A stretch of DNA of 64,000 nucleotides from Undaria pinnatifida (Eukaryota > Sar > Phaeophyceae > Laminariales > Alariaceae). Both the position numbers and the translations under genes were made by a program. The notes beneath the pieces are model-generated. The model did no database searches, was not told the origin of the DNA, and was given only the letters and a program-made list of their open reading frames with translations. The stretch's first letter is position 1. The number at the start of each line of letters is the position of its first letter. The DNA lies in contig JABAKD010000015.1 in assembly GCA_012845835.1 (NCBI GenBank), positions 11,995,845-12,059,844 of the forward strand, given 5' to 3'. Below, piece by piece: positions 55,090 to 64,000 of the stretch.

Positions 55090-55275
55090 AAAAGCGAAAA
55101 TATGGGCGGGAGGGAACAGGGACGGGAGGACGGCGACGGGGTGAGGGATGGAGAGGTGGGAAGGGGGAGGGGGGGGAGCCGGGGGTTGAATGGGGGTGGC
55201 GGGGGGAGAGGAGGGGAGGGGGGTGATGGTGGGGAGGAGCGGGAGGTGGGGGGGTTACGGGGAATAGGAGGGAGC
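55090..55275. repeat. G-rich purine tract
   Basis: Long gggagggg, gggggtggcgg and similar runs over about 185 bp on +. Minus-strand Pro/Ser frames here are compositional. On the minus strand this C-rich tract sits just upstream of the acceptor of exon 55040. Confidence 0.75.
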
Positions 55276-55593
55276 GTACTCATTTGTTGCTTGCCTTAGT
55301 CATTTGACCATGTGATCATTGACCACGCATCCCTTTCGAGATGGAGCACCGGAGGGGGGTTATTGCCGTCCGCATCACGTGTTACCGCACCGTCGTCGTC
55401 AACACGCTCTCCCATAGTGACATGTCCGTCAACACGTGCTCCAAACATGTCCCCCCCTGGATCCTAGAAACACCAAAATATTTACCGTTTACCGCCCCCT
55501 CTCCTCGAAACAAACAACCTGATTATTTAACCGCGTATCACCCCCCCTTCTACGTACCCGGTGTGCGCTAACAGCTGTGCACTAACACCTTAC

Positions 55594-55917
55594 CTTAGCC
55601 TTGGCCTTGGCCGTAAGATCTTCGAGCGTCAACGCGTACCGGCGGGTCCCAATTTCGGCCACCGGCGCCAGTTCACACGGACAGTCTTCCGTGTGGTAGA
55701 GGCTGCTCAGCCGCTGAAAATTTCCCAGAGATTTCTTCGCAGGCTTCAAGTTAACGACCACCTGGATTCCGCCGACCGGGTACACGCACGCGGGTAATTC
55801 GTTCCGAGGTCGGTCGCTGTCGCTGTCGCTGCCACTGTCGAAAAAAAGTGGAAGACGCGCTGCTAGGATAGAGAGGCAAAACTTTTTTTCGCTCTGTTGT
55901 GTTGTGAATGACGGCAT
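55594..55917 (-). CDS. exon candidate, first or internal exon
   Basis: Either an initial exon from ATG at 55917 (MPSFTTQQSEKKFCLSILAA) or an internal exon after the very strong acceptor at 55835 (ccactttttttcgacag), phase 2. Both share the frame DRPRNELPACVYPVGGIQVV, LKPAKKSLGNFQRL, RRYALTLEDLTAKAKAK and a canonical donor (gctaag|gtaagg), phase 0, matching exon 55040. No domain recognised. It may begin the sulfotransferase gene or be the tail of a separate gene upstream, such as the glycosyltransferase. Confidence 0.45.
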
Positions 55918-56202
55918 TTTTTTTTTCTCTTAAGCCCAAATGGTGTGAGTGAATACTTGTATCACTCTTGTTTTGCAGTGTATGACAAGCATTGACAAGC
56001 ATTTTTTGTACCCAGGTTGTGGGATTTGGTCATCGGGCCCTGCTTTCGGTTTCCTCAAAGTTAGTAAGCTTCAGCTTCGGAAGGCATAGAGTAGTAGAGT
56101 AGTTTATCACGCCACCACCCTCAGAAGGCAAAAACAATGGTTGGCGCATGCACCTCTACCGTGGAATGCGTCGAACACGCCACAAATATATAGGAACCCC
56201 TC

Positions 56203-56560
56203 ACGATTCCAAAGATCGCAAAATCGCTTCTCAGTGATGAGCCTATAAAGCGCACCTCGATGGGGGTGTTGGAAAGTGTGCCCCAAAGTGCGCAAGTGCG
56301 CCCGAAATACCGAAATCGAAAACCATAAAAACTAACGCGCGACATAATCCTTTGAAAACCTTCATGAATCGAAAATCAATTATCAGTTACTAGCGCACCA
56401 GGGGGGGCGGGGGGGGGGGGGGTTGAGGTCGTCCGAAACCGCATACGACGCACACGCCGTCGAATTGCGTCAGAAACCCTCATGATTCGAAAGATGGCAT
56501 CTCAATGATTCTATACAGCGCAGGCGTCTTGAGCAATCACCGGCAATGCGTTCGAAATCC
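56203..56560 (-). pseudogene. three echoes of the glycosyltransferase exon 56653-56769 donor region
   Basis: The real exon-intron border (plus view gaatcgaaaatgggcttgtc, agtgggtctacaaaagcgca, cctgagggggg) is preceded by copies near 56203-56276, 56350-56430 and 56470-56535 (cgattccaaagatcgcaaaa, tcagtgatgagcctataaag, cgcacctcgatgggg). Spacing is about 120-135 bp. The copies are degenerate; the first keeps a GT at the donor position. Confidence 0.65.
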
Positions 56561-56652
56561 GAAACCGTCCGAAAAGAGCACAAGCCACCGGGAAATGTTG
56601 GAAAACCTTGTGAATCGAAAATGGGCTTGTCAGTGGGTCTACAAAAGCGCAC

Positions 56653-59467
56653 CTGAGGGGGGGTATTGAGGTCGTTCGACCATGGGTCCGCATGCTTCAA
56701 GAAGTTGTCGATGACAAGCCCACGGGGGGCCTTGGAAAACCCCGAGCTGCCGTGCTGCACGCTCGGCACCTTAGAGGGTGTAACGTGAAAGTACGGCATT
56801 AAGAACAGCAATGGTTACGGCATTGGTTACGGCATTGGAAACCCATGCGGGGTAACGGGAGGCGGGGATGGAGGGAACTTGGAGGTATTTGATTTGTAGG
56901 GGGGAGGCGAGAAGGGAATGGGGGGAGAGACACGGTTCGGACCGCCTGCGGAAAATCGAGTTGCCGCGAGGAATACTGACATATATCTTGAACCGTACTC
57001 ATCTCCTCCAGGCAGGCGAATACGCCATCTTGACATGCTAGTATTCATACTGGCGAAATACTGGTACTCGCGAACTGCTGGGATTTGCTGGCGGTACGCG
57101 TGACATTATTGCGATATTTTCAATTCTGGTGTACCCAGTATGTCCTGGCCAGTACACGCGTGGAAGAATACACCATCTCAATGTATTGACACCTGCGATA
57201 CGCATGTATCTTCTAAAAATATTCCTGCGCTCAGAGGGCGAGAAAAAGTATCTCGGTTGAAATATACTGATACCGGAGAAAAATAAAAAGGGGACACTAC
57301 AATAGCAACATACGTACTACCAATACGTTATTAATAACAGCCTTTGCATAAAACTGGCGTAGGGTACGTCACCAGGACATGTTCACCTGAAGGCAACACG
57401 TGGACGAATACATCATGAGCACGTCCGAGAGAGTGCTCACGAGATCTCCCGCCCAGAAATACTCGTCGGTGTTGATCAGAACAACCCAACGAGGGGCGCT
57501 AGGGTTTCCACTATCACGCATATGGCGATACCGCGCAACGCACTCGTTAAGCGCCTCCACCCTGTCCTCCGGGGAGGTTCGGATTTTCCGCTGCCGGAAC
57601 GTTACGATTCCCGCTCGGACGAACGGCTCCGACACCTGAACCATGAAGAAAGATGGAGGATGAGGTCATCAGGGGATGTTGTGGATCCATCCCCGGGTTT
57701 CATAGACGGGTGGATGTGTATATTCGGGTAATGTATTATGATACGAGCGTTAGGACGGATGACGCGTGCTGTACGATATTCGTAGGGGTCCTGCTGTATG
57801 ATCGTTGGGCCAGATTGTTTGAGCCGTGTTTGATTTTGATCACGGCCCTCCTTCAATGAGGGGCCAGCCCACATAGAGAGCTGAAATACCGTTATACTAA
57901 TAGTTTAATACTGCATTAACATCCCATTACATTAAAGTTCCAGCTAGCGCTGGATTGCGAAGGCAATTGAGTCAAATCGACACACGACGGATATGAAAAT
58001 ACGTGGAAGTGTGGTGAGCTTAACCTTTATTTTTCCCCATCCACCGGAGGATAAAAAAGAGAAGAAAAAAAAAATGCATGATATTAACATGCCACTATTT
58101 TATTAACATTCTGCAGTACTACTAATACTAAAATAGTAACACTCCACTACGTTAGCGATGTACTATCAATAGTACCATATTAACTTTCTACTAGTAATGG
58201 TATTACGTATTACGGGGGACCATAGTAAATAGGACCTACGGTACACACAAAAACCAATATATTTACCTATTTTGACTAACAATATTTGGTCCTATTTACT
58301 ATGGTCCCCAGTAATAGTACTATTAACAATACAGTAGCGACCCTAACGTCGTCGAACTCACACCTGACGGTAGTTTCAATATTTTTACTACGACTTTATA
58401 TCCTCAACGAGGACACACAACCCGTAATACGCGCGCGCGATCGGAGTATCACACACAGCTTGCAAAGATGAGTTTCAACAAAATCTTCGATCTCACAGCT
58501 GGAGTGTATTTTGATTTTTATAACATTTTTACTAATATATTAACACTCTACTCTCCAAGTATTATACCAGTATTAAAAAGCATTGCACTTTGGTTAATAG
58601 TTCCAAGTATTATACTTCCAGACATTAATCAGTGCAGAGTGTCATTGACAGGGAAAAAACGGTTTCCATCCCCGGGTTCAATGGGTGGATGAATACGGAT
58701 CACGCAGGTATTCAGGGAAGAAGAAGTGGCTGGGTGACAGCAGTGACATAAATGGTAAAGGCTCCCACCCTGTCTCCGAGGGAGGTTCGGATTTTCCGCT
58801 GGCGGAAGGCTACGATTCCAGAATGGTTCAACATCATGGATAGGCTAAGCTATAAACTCGTCTGCACTGGTCGGTGTTACTTGCCTCGGCACGTGCGCGG
58901 TGGATATTTTATTCTTTGATTTTCATCCCCCCCCCCACACACAATTTTGTAGTTGCAACACCCCCGGGTTGTAGAGCCAACCATGTCCTGTAGCGCAAGC
59001 TTGTATCTAGTATAAATATTAATATAGTAGATTTGCATAATCTATAACAAGATATCACAGCTGTGTAAGTGTTTAATACTCCAGTATTTTGTTTTTTTTT
59101 CATCAAATCCAACGCAAACACCCATCACCAACGTATAAACAAACAAAAATACGAACTTCTTCCTTGTGGTTGTTACTGCTGTTTTGGCCGTCAAAAAAAA
59201 ATCGCCTTGAACAGCAGCAGTACCTCGTACAGACTTTCAACTGCTGCCTGCTGCTGCCGGGCCATTCGATCTTGTGGGCGTATGAAATGCCAACATTTCA
59301 ACTGCTGGCCGGCCTTTGGTTATTTTCCAGTTTCTCAAAAGGTCAGTTGTACACTGGTACGTCATGCATACCTACGTCAGTACCAGGTACATATATACCT
59401 ATATATACTTGGTACCTACCCGGTGAGACGTGAAACACAGGACAATAACACAAAAACAGTAGCAGCA

Positions 59468-59500
<33 letters not shown>

Positions 59501-60267
59501 CAGCGGTACGTACCGTGGCGGCGGCGTGCTTTTGTCGTTATTTCTTTCTCCGGTTGCGTGTTGATAAAAAATTGGGAGTTGTGCTTCGGAATGCTATGTG
59601 GCACGGCTGAACGAAAAATAATAAGTGTCAAATCATTTTGTATATCACGAGTACTAGCACTCTGTGGGCGCATATTAGCTATTGTGCATACACAAGCTGC
59701 CGCCCGCTGTTGTTGCTGCTGCTGCGTGCGGTTTGCCCAACACGACGCGCAGACCGCGAGAGGGCTTGCATATATACTCTGTTGCGTTTTTTTGTGTGGG
59801 GGTCGGGGTTCGAGACCTCTGGAGTTGTCACTGCCGCGCGAGGCATTGTGGTACTCTTACCCAAGCACCCCACACAGCAGCGACAACAACAGCACCTAAA
59901 AATGCACCGGCAAGTTGTTACACATCACATGGCCACCGGCCACCCATCGGTGTATTTTCGTATTCCAGGAGAGATGTGGACAAATGTTTCAACCTTGAAC
60001 AAGAGTCAATATAGGGCAGCTCTCGGTAGGACCTTGCGCTGGTGGATATTTATAACTGCCGTCAGCCGTGTGCGCTGGCATTGTTGTAGTCATGGCATCA
60101 AACTCATACATGGCACCCTTTTTGTGTCATCGACATCGTACCTCTCTGGTGTCATCGACGCTATCGTCGTCGAGAATGTCGAACTCGTCCACTCCCAGCG
60201 CCCAGTGGTAGGCTACCCATTCCGGCAGGTAACGGCCATTGTCCTTGGTCAATACACACGATGCCAC
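56653..60267 (-). CDS. GT92-like glycosyltransferase, three exons (partial at both ends)
   Basis: Exon 60267-60142 reads VASCVLTKDNGRYLPEWVAY, then HWALGVDEFDILDDDSVDDTRE. It joins in phase to 57635-57387 (VSEPFVRAGIVTFRQRKIRT, EALNECVARYRHMRD, PRWVVLINTDEYFWAGDLVS), then to 56769-56653 (VQHGSSGFSKAPRGLVIDNF). The order K-(D/N)-x-x-YLPEWVAYH-x-x-LGVD-x-F-x-I-x-DD-x-S, C-x-x-x-Y, W-V-x-x-x-(N/D)TDE-(Y/F) and (F/H)GSSG(F/H) matches glycosyltransferase family 92 (DUF23) and related GT-A enzymes. The donor of the middle exon is ambiguous: 57387 (cag|gtgaac) or 57373, which would add VNMSW. Signal-anchor exons upstream and the C-terminus were not found. Probably a Golgi enzyme of matrix glycan synthesis (inference). 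Confidence 0.75.
58208..58316. mobile_element. 109-bp MITE with 28-bp terminal inverted repeats
   Basis: The left end tattacgggggaccatagta, then aataggacc, is mirrored by ggtcctatttactatggtcc, then ccagtaata on the right; one mismatch in 28 bp. The interior is A/T-rich with no frame. A decayed relative is at 2500-2607. It lies in the glycosyltransferase intron. Confidence 0.75.
58665..58832 (-). pseudogene. echo of the glycosyltransferase exon 57387-57635
   Basis: Plus view ccaccctgtctccgagggag, gttcggattttccgctggcg and gaaggctacgattcc (58770-58816) copies 57555-57611. The minus strand still reads GIVAFRQRKIRTSLGDRVGA, against GIVTFRQRKIRTSPEDRVEA. At 58667-58690 a second block (ccatccccgggttcaatggg) copies 57684-57708, the flanking intron, in swapped order. 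No acceptor or donor remains. Confidence 0.75.
59455..59502. repeat. (CAG/AGC)n microsatellite
   Basis: About 14 agc triplets with few interruptions on +. The surrounding long plus-strand frames (59069-60492) lack splice or domain support and overlap the glycosyltransferase exon antisense, so I do not call them. Confidence 0.9.
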
Positions 60268-60299
60268 CTGTCCCACCACAACACGACATCAATACACCA

Positions 60300-60475
60300 A
60301 TGCATCAAACCACAGCAGCACATCACAATATCACGCCAAAGCATTACAACACAGCACCGCATCAAAGCATCACAACAACATCACATCACCGCATCACGTC
60401 ATGAGGGTTGTTTGCCACTCAGGGCCACTCACGATGCCGCCCGTCGCATCATATCACAACATCACGCCAAAGCAT
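60300..60475. repeat. catcacaacatcac-type degenerate repeat
   Basis: Irregular catcac, aacaccgcatc and cacaacatcac motifs recur here and again at 60685-60780 and 61015-61135. A longer block (catcacgccaaagcattacaacac, atgaggg/cttg, cttgg.c..ta.acacgatgccacc) is repeated three times over 60240-61150, suggesting a degenerate tandem unit of about 350-400 bp. Confidence 0.5.
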
Positions 60476-60496
60476 TGCAAGATGAGCGTTAACTAC

Positions 60497-60586
60497 TTAA
60501 CCCCTTTACAACTGGAAACCCCTTTTTGGGGACAAAAATACTTGGATTTAGTATAGGGAGGGGTTCGGGGGCTCAAAAAGGGTTAA
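60497..60586. mobile_element. 90-bp TTAA-bounded MITE, second copy
   Basis: TTAA-CCCCTTTACAACTGG ... CTCAAAAAGGG-TTAA, the same length as the copy at 24530-24619 and about 85% identical by eye when inverted. Confidence 0.65.
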
Positions 60587-61289
60587 CTTAACTCCCAACG
60601 GACGCAATGAAAATTATTCGTGACAAAAAAAAAAGCCCGATTCATGCCAGGTAGCGCTCGCAGTCTATGTTCGATGCACACGACGCCGCCGGCCAAATCA
60701 AAGTACATTACAGCAGTGCTCATCGCAGTAGTACAGCATCACACCAAAGCATCCCACAGTCGCAACATCACAACATGAGGCTTGATTACGACATACCACT
60801 GTCCGGAAATATAAGCACGATTTTATTTGAACATTAGTGAAAAATGTTGCTTATATTTACAGACAGAATGGTAGCGTTAACGCCATTCCTAACAACAGCA
60901 AAACATGACGGTTCACGACAAAACTAAAGACAATAACTATTAATAGTCGTTCACAATTAAGGCGTGGAACGGACATAGTCCTTGGTCGCTACACGCGATG
61001 CCACCCGTCGTATTACATCACAACATCGCGACACACATCAGGGCTAAATACCGCTCAATATCACGCTTGATGCCATCTGTCAAATCGCATCACAGCATCA
61101 CATCGAAGCATCACGCATTACATCATTACATCACGAGGATTGGTTACGCAATACCAGATACCAGGTACCAACCATGTTAGACCAGGCGCCATGTAGGGGG
61201 GGGGGTATTAACAGCACTATAGCGTTGATGTATGGCACTCACGGCTGAGCACGAGATTTTTTAACCTATATGTGCTAATCCAGATTTCT

Positions 61290-61385
61290 TATCATGCTAT
61301 CATGCTATCATGCTATCATGCTATCATGCTATCATGCTATCATACAATCATGTTATCGTGCTATCATGTTATCGTGCTATCGTCA
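61290..61385. repeat. 9-bp repeat (atcatgcta)
   Basis: About ten catgctat units, degenerating 3' into gttatcgtgctat. Period of nine, open in several frames. Confidence 0.9.
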
Positions 61386-61475
61386 CCCCAACAGTGAGGC
61401 TAACAATAAGGACTTTTCACTGCTCATGGCCCGACCCACGGCTCGGTCAACAAGCTTTCAAAATTGTACGGGTAG

Positions 61476-61550
61476 AGTCGGGTCGGGTCGGGTCGGGTCG
61501 CGAACCCGATCCGATCCGACCCGACCCGACGCGACCCGACCCGACTCGGA
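61476..61550. repeat. GGGTC/GACCC inverted pair
   Basis: gtcgggtcgggtcgggtcgg is followed within 15 bp by ccgacccgacccgacgcgac: a strong hairpin and the third member of the GGGTC composite family. A 27-T run follows at 61590-61616. Confidence 0.85.
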
Positions 61551-61831
61551 AAAAGCGTCTCGACCGGCGTAAAACACTGCTAACCTTCTTTTTTTTTTTT
61601 TTTTTTTTTTTTTTTTGCACACTTTCACTTTCCAGCTTCTGGACAAGCCGTGGTCACAGGTGTCATCCCTTCTCCTCCCCGGTTCTTGCCTTCAATTTTT
61701 TAACGCGCATAGGGTTCAGCAATCCCACTGCTCGTCGATTGTTCATCGAATGTTGCTAACTCACGCTCTCGCGCTTTCCGCAAGTCAATTTGTCCACAAG
61801 AAAAAGTCCCAACGAATTTATACGAGTATGC

Positions 61832-61912
61832 ACTCGGCGGGGCTCGAACTCACGAAACTGACCTATACCAGGCTCGAGGATAACCTGATACGCCACCGGG
61901 GCGACCAGTTAT
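61832..61912 (-). other. tRNA-like (SINE-like) segment
   Basis: On the minus strand TGGCGTATCAGG fits an RNA polymerase III A box with one mismatch, and about 40 bp later AGTTCGAGCCC fits a B box. The flanks do not form a paired 7-bp acceptor stem and the T stem has a mismatch, so this is not a functional tRNA. A tRNA-derived SINE head is possible. Confidence 0.25.
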
Positions 61913-62344
61913 CCTAAAAATGGTTGGCTGAGAGGCATGTAAAATACTACCAGTATGATTACTGCCATCCGACAATGTACTAGCGTCGATGTTCCGATAG
62001 AAATGGAATATTCTTCCATAGAGCAGTACTAGTATTACGCAAGGGGAGTCCATTTCTATCGGAACGGCATCTACGCTCCATCGATTGTCAGAGGGCAAAA
62101 ACAAACAACAACAACAACAACAAAAATAAAAATCTGTCAAAATCTACCAGATATTTACTACTCTACTGCTGTAATTAGCGTATACTCGTACTGCTGTAAA
62201 CCGTTCAGTTCACCAAAAGGCCGTGCACCCCACATCGTTCGTCGTTCTGGCCGCAAAACAACAACAGCTTATTTTTTTTCAGTCCAGAAAGGGCTGCTGC
62301 TGTGTAGTTGTAGCAGTGTAGGGCACAGCATGCTGTACACGTAT

Positions 62345-62545
62345 GCTGTAGGGGTCCCGCAGTAAGTCGGTGGTGTGGAGTGCAAGAGCAATGTGACCGC
62401 CTTAGTGGGGGAAGCCGCCTTACTCGCCTTATTCGTCTTATTCACTTTAATATTTCCAGGATGTGAGCGCAATTCTTCAGTGTCGCCAAGCAACTTTGAC
62501 CGCTCTATATCGGGATACCGCCTTATATGGGGACCACCTACTGTA
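62345..62545. repeat. dispersed repeat family D, copy 3
   Basis: gtaggggtcccgcagtaagt, gcaatgtgaccgccttagtg, ggggaagccgccttac, gatgtgagcgcaattc and cgccaagcaactttgaccgc match 36640-36810 and the inverse of 50560-50760. The last 20 bp (ccttatatggggaccaccta) weakly invert the first. Confidence 0.6.
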
Positions 62546-62637
62546 TTGATATAGTACCTGGACAGGAGGAGACCGAGTCTAATTATCTATGATATGAACA
62601 AACCATTTAAACCACGCGTGCTACAATAGGGGTGAGT

Positions 62638-62672
62638 ACCTCCAGTACCTCCAGTACCTCCAGTACCTCCAG
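62638..62672. repeat. 10-bp repeat (tacctccag)
   Basis: Four copies of tacctccag(g/t) just upstream of a family A copy. Confidence 0.85.
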
Positions 62673-62699
62673 TGCCTCTTTTCGGCCGAAACATTCCAA

Positions 62700-63600
62700 C
62701 TATTAATATTATAAAAATAAAAATACACTCCAGCTGTGAGATCGAAAATTTTGTCGAAACTCATTTTCGAACGCTGTGTGTGATACTCCGATCGCGCGTA
62801 TTACTGGGTGTGTGTCCTCATTAAGGATATAGGTCGGCGGCTCCCCTTGGAACTACGGTGTAGCTTGTACCAGGGTCATCAGGGTGATGTTAGTCAGTCT
62901 GTGCGCGGAAACTATAAAACCCGTTTTTGAGGAGGACAAAATCTGACAGCTGTGGAAGGAAATGCATCAGTTTATCAAGTGTATGCTGTAAGTCGTACAA
63001 CCAGTGAGGAGAGGGCGGAGTGTTCGAAGGGTTGGGGGGGGGGGTCAGGGGAGGGGGGGGTCGGGGAGGGGGGGAAGGGAATTTCCAACAGCATTACGTC
63101 GCATAGATGTAGGGACTTGCTATACACGTGGTGATAGGTCTAGACGATGGTTCGGGCGGTGGGGAAGGAGGGGGCGTTGGGGGGGGGGTGAATTGGAGCT
63201 ACGGCATGGATGGCTAGAAATATAATGAGGTGATATCAACTGCCTGTTAGTGTTTACTACTCTGGCATATTTTGATTTTAGGTGGGGTGTTTGAACAAGA
63301 GGGAGCGGGGGAAAAAAATAAGGGGGGCGGGGGGCGGGGGGGGGGGGTAACTTGGAGCTACGGCATGGATGGCTAGAAAGATAATGAGGTGATATCAGCT
63401 GCCTGGTGGTGTTTCTTACTCCGGCAGAATTCTATTTTGGGTGGGGCGTTTGAACAAGAGGGATCGGGGGGGGGGAGGGGGGCGGGCGGGACAACTCAAA
63501 ATGTGCGCGGAAACTATAAATCCTTCAAGGGGACAAATCTGACGGTTGTAGAAGGAATGCATCAGCTTATATCACCCTCATACAAAAACTCGTACTAATC
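62700..63600 (-). repeat. dispersed repeat family A, copy 7, with internal triplication
   Basis: The inverted copy starts ttataaaaataaaaatacac, tccagctgtgagatcgaa (62710-62745), keeps the full core to about 62990, then a G-rich tract. A block (ggcatggatggctagaaa.ataatgaggtgatatcaactgcctg, ttactc.ggca, ttttgggtggggcgtttgaa) appears two to three times at 63195-63460, before a second core fragment at 63500-63560. Confidence 0.6.
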
Positions 63601-63689
63601 CTCATGCAAAAGTCCGATTTGGCCGAAGCTAACTCCGAAAGACAAAAAAAAAAGCATACAGCAAAGGAGGTTTTCACGGTGTAGAACTG

Positions 63690-63940
63690 AACCGCGGTGC
63701 GGTTTTGCTGTTTACAGCGGTGCATGTTTTGCTCTCTGCAGACTCCTACGAATACGGCGCGGTGCGGTTCTGGTTGAGAATCAGGCGTGCGCCGCGATGA
63801 TTTATTTTGTTTTTATTACTGTAGCGGCGCGGTGCGGTTTTGCATCGTACAATGCGGTGTGCTCTAAATTTGCACCGCACCGCACCGCACCGCACCGCAC
63901 CGCACCGCACCGCACCGCACCGCACCGCACCGCACCACGA
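63690..63940. repeat. (ACCGC)n array with inverted GCGGT units
   Basis: gcggtgcggtttt blocks at 63693, 63756 and 63823 are followed by about 13 inverted caccg pentamers (63873-63937). A long hairpin is possible. Open frames across it (Thr-Ala-Pro-His-Arg) are artefacts. Confidence 0.85.
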
Positions 63941-64000
63941 CGTGACAAAACGCTCGCTTTCAAAGGCCCTAAGGCATTTTCATGGTTTTAGTTTCGTGAG

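Noticed and set aside
59069-60492. Plus-strand ORFs of 276 and 284 codons
   Set aside because: They lack recognisable domains, contain a CAG tract, and the second overlaps the glycosyltransferase exon at 60142-60267 antisense.
61832-61912. A functional tRNA gene
   Set aside because: The ends do not pair as an acceptor stem and the T stem has a mismatch; kept only as a SINE-like segment.

Overview
This window is nuclear DNA from an intron-rich eukaryote, most likely a brown alga (Phaeophyceae) or a close stramenopile. The grounds are short GC-rich exons with canonical GT/AG borders, kb-scale introns packed with simple repeats, and the gene content: a secreted WSC-WSC-linker-CAP protein, a large-exon sulfotransferase and a GT92-like glycosyltransferase. 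The taxon is an inference from gene style and was not tested by a search.

Layout. 1-10 kb: minisatellites and remains of a coiled-coil gene on + (internal exon 621-779, probable terminal exon 9890-10018), with a decayed non-LTR retrotransposon on - at 7342-8660. 10-21 kb: mostly repeats, including a (GGGTC)n array, several tandem duplications, a MITE at 15592-15858, a second retrotransposon fragment at 14455-14870, and a few unrecognised ORFs or exon candidates. 21.37-31.42 kb: the best-resolved gene, a 10-exon + strand gene whose exons join in phase into about 746 residues (signal peptide, two WSC domains, an 18-residue Pro/Thr repeat linker, a CAP/SCP domain). 31.4-40.5 kb: no confident gene; satellites and minisatellites. 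40.5-52.7 kb (possibly to 55.9 kb): sulfotransferase gene on -, with six exons joined in phase and up to three more plausible upstream exons. 56.6-60.3 kb: GT92-like glycosyltransferase on -, three exons recovered, both ends missing. 60.3-64 kb: dispersed and simple repeats.

The three best genes fit one theme, the cell surface and extracellular matrix: a secreted carbohydrate-binding (WSC) protein, a sulfotransferase and a glycosyltransferase. Co-function is an inference from family knowledge.

The most striking pattern is that many exons sit among decayed partial copies of themselves in the neighbouring introns. These 'exon echoes' usually carry the splice site with them. I see this for at least seven exons in four genes. 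Several short inverted-repeat elements are also described, including a 90-bp element bounded by TTAA that looks like a piggyBac-type MITE.
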